Shown here piece after piece: positions 6,008-10,359 of a stretch of DNA of 10,359 nucleotides. The position numbers and the translations under genes were made by a program. The stretch lies in contig CAJYKY010000220.1 of assembly GCA_913775005.1 (NCBI GenBank), positions 1 through 10,359 of the forward strand, given 5' to 3'. Every line of letters starts with the position of its first letter. Position 1 is the stretch's first letter. Under the pieces are notes generated by a model. The model did not search any database, was not told the DNA's origin, and was given only the letters and a program-made list of their open reading frames with translations. This DNA is from an uncultured Achromobacter sp. (lineage in GTDB: Bacteria; Pseudomonadota; Gammaproteobacteria; Burkholderiales; Burkholderiaceae_B).

Positions 6008-6538
6008 ATGAACCCTTACATCCTTACCCCCGACCTGAACGGCGAAGGGCTGCACATCGGCATCGTACGCGCCCGCTTCAATGAAGAAATCGGCCAGGCC
6101 GAACTCGAAGCGTGCCTGAAGGAACTGGCCGAACTGGGCGTGGACGAACGCGACGTCATGGTCGCCACCGTGCCGGGCGCCCTGGAACTGGGCGTAGCCC
6201 TGTCCCACATGGCCGAAACGTTTGAATTCGACGCCCTGATCGCATTGGGCGCCGTCATCCGTGGCGAGACCTATCACTTTGAAGTGGTCAGCAATGAAAT
6301 GGCCACCGCAATCACCCGCATTTCCCTGGAAACCGGCATTCCCGTTGCGAACGGCGTGCTGACCGTCGACACCGACGAGCAGGCGCAAGCCCGCGCCGCC
6401 GGCAAGGGTCGCGATTGCGCCCAGGTGGCCGTTGAAATGGCCAACTTGGTGGCGGCGCTGGAACCCGAGGAAGAAGACGAAGACGACGAAGACGAGGACG
6501 AAGATTTTGACGACGAAGAAGACGACGACCAGCGCTGA
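6008..6538 (+). CDS. ribH: 6,7-dimethyl-8-ribityllumazine synthase with acidic C-terminal tail
   Basis: It condenses 5-amino-6-ribitylaminouracil with dihydroxybutanone phosphate, the product of the upstream ribBX enzyme, in the penultimate step of riboflavin synthesis. Family motifs are clear: IVRARFNEEI (19-28), VPGALELGVAL (55-65), ALGAVIRGETYHFEVVSNE (79-97) with the catalytic-type histidine H90, and NGVLTVDTDEQAQARA (115-130). The core ends near residue 151, as expected for a protein of about 150-155 residues. A tail follows in which 20 of the 21 residues from 154 to 174 are Asp or Glu. Lumazine synthases assemble as pentamers or 60-mer shells, and such a tail would add a dense negative patch; its function is unknown. 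GAAGG at the ribBX stop serves as ribosome-binding site. The last 32 bases overlap nusB. Confidence 0.95.
   Translation: MNPYILTPDLNGEGLHIGIVRARFNEEIGQAELEACLKELAELGVDERDVMVATVPGALELGVALSHMAETFEFDALIALGAVIRGETYHFEVVSNEMATAITRISLETGIPVANGVLTVDTDEQAQARAAGKGRDCAQVAVEMANLVAALEPEEEDEDDEDEDEDFDDEEDDDQR
6467..6529 (+). repeat. GAN-rich low-complexity tract encoding the RibH acidic tail
   Basis: Twenty-one consecutive codons are almost all GAA, GAG, GAC or GAT, the one exception being TTT for F167. In the next frame the same bases read mainly ACG and AAG (Thr/Lys) and supply the N-terminus of NusB. Such tracts are prone to length change by replication slippage. A length change in multiples of three would keep ribH in frame. 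Confidence 0.75.
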
Positions 6539-7016
6539 TAGCGCGGCGCAAGCCCGCGCCAACGCGCGCAGCGCCCGCCGCCGCGCACGCGAATTCGCGC
6601 TGCAAGGCGTGTACGCGTGGCTGCTGCGTGGCGGCGAAGGCACGCAGGACGCCGGCGAGATCGACGCCCATCTGCGCGACACCGAGGATTTCTCCGAGGC
6701 CGATGCGCAGTGGTTCAAGACCTTGCTGCATGGTGTCTTGCGCGAAGCGCCCACGCTGCGCGAGCGTTTCACGCCCTACATCGACCGCCCGCTGGCCGAG
6801 CTGTCGCCCGTTGAACACGGCATCCTGCTGATCGGCAGCTTCGAACTGATTCATCATGTCGAAGTGCCGTACAAGGTCGCCATCAACGAAGCGGTGGAGC
6901 TGGCCAAGTCATTTGGCGGCACCGACGGCTTCAAGTTCGTCAACGGCGTGCTCGACAAGCTGGCCGCCGACGTGCGTGCGAACGAGGTCCAGGCCGCAGC
7001 ACAACAGCGGCGCTGA
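6507..7016 (+). CDS. nusB: Transcription antitermination factor NusB
   Basis: NusB binds boxA RNA with S10 (NusE) and takes part in antitermination of rRNA transcripts. The conserved core begins at ARSARRRAREFALQGVYAWLL (residues 20-40; read here as ARSARRRAREF then ALQGVYAWLL). It continues with DAQWFKTLLHGVL, SPVEHGILLIGSFEL, VPYKVAINEAVELAKSFGGTDGFKFVNGVLDKLA, all hallmark segments, given here only in outline. No ATG or GTG exists in frame near the ribH stop. The only sensible start is TTG at 6507, with GAGGA at 6494-6498 and 8-nt spacing, giving 169 residues. This start lies inside the ribH acidic tail, so translation is probably coupled. A TTG at 6432 is also in frame but gives an odd Trp/Lys-rich leader. 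The protein is about 30 residues longer than E. coli NusB, mostly at the N-terminus. Confidence 0.9.
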   Translation: MTTKKTTTSADSAAQARANARSARRRAREFALQGVYAWLLRGGEGTQDAGEIDAHLRDTEDFSEADAQWFKTLLHGVLREAPTLRERFTPYIDRPLAELSPVEHGILLIGSFELIHHVEVPYKVAINEAVELAKSFGGTDGFKFVNGVLDKLAADVRANEVQAAAQQRR

Positions 7017-7032
7017 TCCGGGCGTAACCGCC

Positions 7033-7115
7033 CGCCGAAGGGGCCAGGCGCATGCCGGCCTGCGCGTACCAGCATACGGTGCGCCAGGCGCGGTCTGCGT
7101 CTGGCCCCTTCGGCG
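7033..7115 (+). repeat. Long near-perfect hairpin between nusB and thiL
   Basis: The 20-base arms CGCCGAAGGGGCCAGGCGCA (7033-7052) and TGCGTCTGGCCCCTTCGGCG (7096-7115) pair throughout in RNA, with 19 Watson-Crick pairs and one G-U. The interior continues the stem: CCG/CGG (7055-7057 with 7091-7093), GCCTG/CAGGC (7058-7062 with 7085-7089) and GCGTACC/GGTGCGC (7064-7070 with 7078-7084), with single-base bulges at 7063 and 7090 and loop AGCATAC. It fills most of the 141-bp gap. No U-tract follows (TCTTATCC), so it is not a classical terminator. It could be an RNA-processing or stability element, an attenuator, or one copy of a dispersed extragenic palindrome. Confidence 0.85.
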
Positions 7116-7157
7116 TCTTATCCCTGCCGGCTTGTCCGCCGCATTCTCGGAGTTGCC

Positions 7158-8126
7158 GTGGCGTCCGAATTCGATCTGATCGCGCGCTATTTCACGCGTG
7201 CCGCACCCGCCGGCCTGTTGGGCGTGGGCGACGACTGCGCCTTGTTTCCTGTTCCGCCAGGCGAACAGGTGGCCACCAGCACCGACCTGCTGCTGGAAGG
7301 CCGGCACTTCTTTCCCGACGTCGACCCGCGCGCCTTGGGCCACAAGGCGCTGGCCGTGAACCTGTCTGACCTGGCCGCCATGGGCGCGCGCCCAATCGGC
7401 TGTGTGCTGGGCCTGGCCCTGCCGCGCCTGGACGAAGCCTGGCTGGCAGCATTTGCGCAAGGGTTTCACGACCTGGCCGGTTTGCACGGCTGCCCCTTGA
7501 TCGGCGGCGACACCACGCGCAGCGCGCATGACCTGGCGATCAGCGTCACCGTGTTCGGCGCCGTGCCTGCCGGGCAGGCGTTGCGGCGCGATGGCGCGCA
7601 GGCGGGTGACGACATCTGGGTGTCTGGCGAGCTGGGCGCGGCGGACGTGGCATACCGCTTGCTGGATGGCCAGTACCCGGCCGATGCCTCTTTGCTGGCC
7701 GCAACGCGCGCGGCGCTGGAATGGCCGCAGCCGCAGGTGGCGTTGGGGCTGGCGTTGCGGGGCATTGCGCACGCGGCTATCGATCTGTCGGACGGGCTGT
7801 TGCAGGACCTGGGGCATATCCTGACCGCGAGCCGGGTCGGGGCAAGCCTGGAAGAAGCGCGGATGCCGGCGGCTGCGGCGTTGGCTTCACTGGACGAAGA
7901 CAAGCGCCGCCGTGCGGTGCTGGGAGGGGGCGATGTCTATCAGCTGTGCTTTACCGCGCCAACGTCGAAACGCGACGCGGTGCAGGCCGCCGCAAGCACG
8001 GCGGGCGCCCGCGTGACGCGCATCGGGCAGACACTGACGCAGCCGGGGCTCGCCGTGCGGGATGCGAATGGGCAGCCGCTGGCCGCGTTGCCGGCGGGCT
8101 TCGATCATTTTCCTGGCCCAACGTGA
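7158..8126 (+). CDS. thiL: Thiamine-monophosphate kinase
   Basis: ThiL phosphorylates thiamine monophosphate with ATP to the cofactor thiamine diphosphate in the cytoplasm. It has 322 residues, normal for the family. Motifs in order are LGVGDDCALF (21-30), STDLLLEGRHF (41-51), GHKALAVNLSDLAAMGARP (61-79), IGGDTTRS (115-122), GDDIWVSGELG (150-160) and AIDLSDGLLQDLGH (207-220), consistent with the PurM/ThiL superfamily metal and nucleotide sites. The late motif that usually reads GG(E/D)DYEL reads GGDVYQL here (258-264), two unusual substitutions. The start is GTG at 7158 with GGAG at 5-nt spacing; no ATG in frame fits better. The gene lies beyond the long hairpin that separates it from nusB but keeps the direction and order of the cluster. 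Confidence 0.95.
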   Translation: MASEFDLIARYFTRAAPAGLLGVGDDCALFPVPPGEQVATSTDLLLEGRHFFPDVDPRALGHKALAVNLSDLAAMGARPIGCVLGLALPRLDEAWLAAFAQGFHDLAGLHGCPLIGGDTTRSAHDLAISVTVFGAVPAGQALRRDGAQAGDDIWVSGELGAADVAYRLLDGQYPADASLLAATRAALEWPQPQVALGLALRGIAHAAIDLSDGLLQDLGHILTASRVGASLEEARMPAAAALASLDEDKRRRAVLGGGDVYQLCFTAPTSKRDAVQAAASTAGARVTRIGQTLTQPGLAVRDANGQPLAALPAGFDHFPGPT

Positions 8127-8132
8127 TCTCAA

Positions 8133-8200
8133 CCTGATTTCCGCGCCATCAGGCCGAACACCCCCAACACCTCCATCAACCCGATCTCTCTTAACCGCCC
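8133..8200 (+). other. Small hairpin plus C-rich, G-poor stretch in the thiL-pgpA gap
   Basis: CCTGAT (8133-8138) and ATCAGG (8148-8153) form a perfect 6-bp stem with a 9-nt loop just after the thiL stop. The next 47 bases (8154-8200) contain about 25 C and only 3 G. There is no U-tract, so this is not an intrinsic terminator. C-over-G enrichment is what Rho utilisation sites look like, so partial Rho-dependent termination before pgpA is possible but unproven. Confidence 0.3.
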
Positions 8201-8207
8201 AGGAACC

Positions 8208-8744
8208 ATGTCTTCCAGCGATAAGTCCTCCCCCTCCATGCGCGACCGTTCGCGGGCCGCGTATCCGTCGGTGTCCTGGGTCTGCCGCGACCCCGGCCGG
8301 TTGATCGCCTTCGGCTTTGGCAGCGGCCTTATCCGCCCTGCATCCGGCACCTGGGGCACCTTGCTCGCCTGGGCCATCTGGGTGGCGGCGGCGCCGGCGG
8401 CGTCGAACGTGGCCATAGGCGTATTCCTGGCGCTGGCTTTTCTTTACGGTTGCTGGGCCTGCGATCGCGTGGGCCGTGAACTCGGGCAGTCCGATCATGT
8501 CGGAATGGTCTGGGACGAAATGGTGGCGTTCTGGCTGGTGCTCTGGTTGACGCCGGCGGGCTGGCTGTCGCAGTTGCTGGCGTTCGTGCTGTTTCGCACG
8601 TTCGACATCGTCAAACCGCCGCCTATCAAGTTTTTCGATGCCCACATCAAAGGGGGCTTCGGCGTCATGTGGGATGACATCGTGGCCGCCGGTTATGCCT
8701 TGTTGATCATGGCGCTGATAGCGCGCACAGGAGTCTTGGGATGA
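8208..8744 (+). CDS. pgpA: Phosphatidylglycerophosphatase A
   Basis: PgpA is an inner-membrane enzyme that removes the phosphate from phosphatidylglycerol phosphate to make phosphatidylglycerol. It has 178 residues. The family signature segments are all present: FGFGSGLIRPASGTWGTLLAW (35-55; seen as FGFGSGLIRPASG and TWGTLLAW), VWDEMVAFWLVL (101-112), FRTFDIVKPPPI (129-140), and FDAHIKGGFGVMWDDIVAAGYA (143-164; the core is HIKGGFGVMWDDIVA). Conserved Asp/Glu residues in WDE, FD and DD probably bind Mg. Hydrophobic segments lie at about 50-62, 69-84, 104-125 and 160-172. ATG 8208 is preceded by AGGA at only 3 nt, which is tight; an ATG at 8238 is the alternative, but the N-terminus carries no motif to decide. 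The stop overlaps the next start as ATGA. Confidence 0.93.
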   Translation: MSSSDKSSPSMRDRSRAAYPSVSWVCRDPGRLIAFGFGSGLIRPASGTWGTLLAWAIWVAAAPAASNVAIGVFLALAFLYGCWACDRVGRELGQSDHVGMVWDEMVAFWLVLWLTPAGWLSQLLAFVLFRTFDIVKPPPIKFFDAHIKGGFGVMWDDIVAAGYALLIMALIARTGVLG

Positions 8745-9307
8745 GCGAACAGCAAGCAGGCATCCGTTCGAATTTGTCGGCGGAGCAGTTGTCGGAAGCC
8801 ACTGTCATGGGTCTGGCCGAACGGCTGGGCGATACGATGCGGCGTCATGGCTGGATGCTCGGCACGGCCGAGTCGTGCACGGGGGGGCTCCTGGCCGGCG
8901 CGATGACATCGGTGGCGGGCTCCAGCGACTGGTTCGAACGCGGCTTTGTCACCTACAGCAACGACGCCAAGGTCAGCGAGCTGGACGTGTCGCCCGATGC
9001 GCTGCATCACTTCGGCGCGGTCAGCGAGCCCGTGGCGCTGGAGATGGCGAACGGGGTGCTGCTGGCGACGCCGGCCGCGTATGTCGCCGTGTCGACCACC
9101 GGTATCGCCGGGCCGGGGGGCGCCACGCCGGGCAAGCCGGTGGGCATGGTGTGCTTTGGGTTTGCGATGCGGGTGGCCGACGGCATCACCAGCCGGGCCG
9201 TTACGCATGTGTTCCCGGGCGATCGCAGCCAGGTGCGGCATGGCGCGGTGGAATATGCGTTGCGTGGCCTATTAGAGTTCCTAGGCGCGCCCGTAAACCG
9301 TCGTTGA
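8741..9307 (+). CDS. pncC: Nicotinamide-nucleotide amidase (CinA C-terminal domain protein)
   Basis: It deamidates nicotinamide mononucleotide to nicotinate mononucleotide, recycling pyridine nucleotides in the cytoplasm. It has 188 residues, corresponding to a stand-alone CinA C-terminal domain without the N-terminal molybdopterin-binding-like domain found in full CinA. Visible motifs are GTAESCTGGLLAGAMTSVAGSS (41-62) with the catalytic-type serine S45, FVTYSNDAK (69-77), GAVSEPVALEMA (92-103), and STTGIAGPGGATPGKPVG (118-135). The ATG at 8741 overlaps the pgpA stop, so translation is coupled. This pgpA-cinA order is common in betaproteobacteria. It closes the plus-strand cluster and is followed 25 bp later by a strong terminator. 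Older annotation calls this family competence/damage-inducible protein CinA. Confidence 0.93.
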   Translation: MSEQQAGIRSNLSAEQLSEATVMGLAERLGDTMRRHGWMLGTAESCTGGLLAGAMTSVAGSSDWFERGFVTYSNDAKVSELDVSPDALHHFGAVSEPVALEMANGVLLATPAAYVAVSTTGIAGPGGATPGKPVGMVCFGFAMRVADGITSRAVTHVFPGDRSQVRHGAVEYALRGLLEFLGAPVNRR

Positions 9308-9332
9308 TCGCAAGGCACCAATAACACCGGCG

Positions 9333-9366
9333 AAAAAAAAACGGGTTGCATCGAGCAACCCGTTTT
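9333..9366. terminator. Bidirectional intrinsic terminator between pncC and pyrF
   Basis: ACGGGTTGC (9341-9349) and GCAACCCGT (9355-9363) form a perfect 9-bp stem with a 5-nt loop ATCGA. A run of nine A precedes the stem on the plus strand (9333-9341) and TTTTGCTTT follows (9363-9371). A-U pairing extends the stem by three bases. The plus-strand transcript ends in a short U-tract, and the minus-strand transcript in a longer one. It serves both convergent genes. Confidence 0.93.
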
Positions 9367-9386
9367 GCTTTCAGGATCTGCGCAGA

Positions 9387-10205
9387 TCAACGCACCGCAT
9401 TGATCGCATCACGCAGCCCCATCGCGGCCTTGCCGGCCGCTTCACGCCAGTCATCGCCGCCGCTGGCGTAGATGATGGCGCGGGACGAATTGATCATCAT
9501 CCCGCTGCGGGCGGCGTTGGCGCCGGCGTTGACCGTTGCCGTGATGTCGCCGCCTTGCGCGCCGATGCCAGGCACCAGCAGGGGCAGCGCGTCGCCAATA
9601 CGCTGACGCACGGCTGCCAGTTCGTTCGGGAACGTCGCGCCCACCACCAGGCCGCACTGGCCGTTGGCGTTCCATTTGTCGGCCACCAGACCCGCCACGT
9701 GCAGGTACAGCGGCTCGCCGTTATCCATCTTCAGAAATTGCAGATCCGACCCGCCGGGGTTGGACGTGCGGCACAGCACGATGACGCCGCGGTCGCGCCA
9801 AGCCAGATAAGGCTCGACGGAATCCAGCCCCATGTACGGGCTGACGGTCAGCGCGTGCGCCTGGTAGCGCTCGTAGGCTTCGCGGGCGTAGTTCTCGGCG
9901 GTGGAGCCGATGTCGCCGCGCTTGGCGTCCAGCACGATGGGCAGGTCAGGATGCTTGTCGCGGATGTGCTGGCACAGCGCTTCCAGCTGGTCTTCGGCGC
10001 GGTGCGCGGCGAAGTACGCGATCTGCGGCTTGAAGCTGCATGCGTAAGGCGCCGTGGCATCGACGATGTCGCGGCAGAACTGGAAGATAGCGTCCGGCTT
10101 GTCCTGCAATTCGCGCGGAAAGCGTTGGGGGTCGGGATCCAGCCCCACTTGCAGGAGCGAGTTGCTGGTGGTCCAGGCGTGTTCGAGTTTTTGCAGGAAA
10201 TTCAT
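9387..10205 (-). CDS. pyrF: Orotidine 5'-phosphate decarboxylase, type 2
   Basis: PyrF catalyses the last step of de novo UMP synthesis, decarboxylating OMP in the cytoplasm. It has 272 residues, typical of the longer group 2 (bacterial/mycobacterial-type) enzymes rather than the roughly 230-residue E. coli form. The N-terminal LLQVGLDPDPQRFP (17-30) carries the substrate-site Asp. The catalytic charged motif is VLDAKRGDIGSTAENYA (91-107) with D93, K95 and D98. The phosphate-binding end is LVPGIGAQGGD (210-220) with a later SSRAIIYAS (240-248). ATG 10205 lies 7 bp after the stop of the upstream gene with only a weak ribosome-binding site, which suggests coupling to that gene. Its transcript ends at the shared bidirectional terminator. 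Confidence 0.96.
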   Translation of the reverse strand: MNFLQKLEHAWTTSNSLLQVGLDPDPQRFPRELQDKPDAIFQFCRDIVDATAPYACSFKPQIAYFAAHRAEDQLEALCQHIRDKHPDLPIVLDAKRGDIGSTAENYAREAYERYQAHALTVSPYMGLDSVEPYLAWRDRGVIVLCRTSNPGGSDLQFLKMDNGEPLYLHVAGLVADKWNANGQCGLVVGATFPNELAAVRQRIGDALPLLVPGIGAQGGDITATVNAGANAARSGMMINSSRAIIYASGGDDWREAAGKAAMGLRDAINAVR

Positions 10206-10212
10206 GGGCGGT

Positions 10213-10359
10213 TCAGTGCAGTTTGACCCGGGGGCGCGTACGCCGCATGAGCAGTCGGGCCAGGGCCAGGGAGGCGGTGCGTGAGATGCCCAGCACCGCT
10301 TTGTGGTGCATCAGGTGCAGGCTCATGTACATCAGGCGCGCCAGTGTACCGCTTACGAA
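10213..10359 (-). CDS. ndh: Probable type II NADH dehydrogenase (C-terminal fragment)
   Basis: The last 48 codons plus stop of a gene that enters from the right edge. The sequence FVSGTLARLMYMSLHLMHHKAV, seen as FVSGTLARLMY and MSLHLMHHKAV, then a hydrophobic stretch and RRTRPRVKLH, matches what I recall of the C-terminus of non-proton-pumping NADH:quinone oxidoreductases (NDH-2). There, a short amphipathic helix attaches the enzyme to the inner membrane and the protein ends in RPRxKLH. The flavin and NADH sites are outside the window, so the call rests on this tail alone. It lies 7 bp upstream of pyrF and is probably cotranscribed with it. Confidence 0.7.
   Translation of the reverse strand, partial: FVSGTLARLMYMSLHLMHHKAVLGISRTASLALARLLMRRTRPRVKLH

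Noticed and set aside
3859..6009. 716-residue open frame on the minus strand spanning the HAD gene and the antisense of ribBX and ribH
   Set aside because: Only the 3859-4671 part carries protein motifs. The rest is antisense to the well-supported ribBX and has the Gly/Ala/His/Gln-rich composition typical of GC-rich shadow frames.
1..10359. A new defence, mobile or CRISPR-type system
   Set aside because: All coding regions are assigned to common metabolic, transport or regulatory families; no repeat-spacer array, transposase, integrase or toxin-antitoxin pair is visible.

Overview
The window is high-GC DNA, densely packed with genes and short on intergenic space. Gene order and protein sequences suggest a betaproteobacterium of the Alcaligenaceae (Achromobacter/Bordetella type). 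The main pointers are the ribBX-ribH-nusB-thiL-pgpA-pncC order, a type II OMP decarboxylase next to a type II NADH dehydrogenase, and the codon usage. The assignment rests on recognition only; no database search was run.

Left part, minus strand (1-4671): transcription runs right to left through a HAD-IIB phosphatase, an IclR-family regulator and a phosphonate-type ABC importer, phnD-phnC-phnE1-phnE2. The last gene is cut by the window start. The importer genes overlap or nearly touch, so they form one operon. The IclR gene ends about 157 bp before phnD, and that gap is the richest non-coding stretch in the window. It holds phased GTTCG/CGAAC repeats around a possible promoter, then a long nested inverted repeat whose 3' arm contains the phnD Shine-Dalgarno sequence. 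The importer therefore looks regulated at both the DNA and the RNA level.

Middle part, plus strand (4819-9307): a housekeeping cluster. It encodes dihydroxybutanone-phosphate synthase fused to a degenerate GTP cyclohydrolase II-like domain (RibBX), lumazine synthase with a strongly acidic C-terminal tail, NusB starting inside that tail in another frame, thiamine-monophosphate kinase, phosphatidylglycerophosphatase A, and the CinA-type nicotinamide-nucleotide amidase PncC. RibBX and RibH supply two consecutive inputs for riboflavin. An 83-nt nearly continuous hairpin separates nusB from thiL. A C-rich, G-poor leader separates thiL from pgpA.

Right part, minus strand (9387-10359): orotidine-5'-phosphate decarboxylase (pyrF), preceded by the last 48 codons of a probable type II NADH dehydrogenase. 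A strong bidirectional intrinsic terminator lies between the convergent pncC and pyrF.

I see no tRNA, rRNA, CRISPR array, insertion sequence or prophage gene. The genes are ordinary. The interest lies in the phnD leader, the nusB-thiL hairpin, the ribH/nusB overprinting, the degenerate RibX domain and an altered motif in ThiL.
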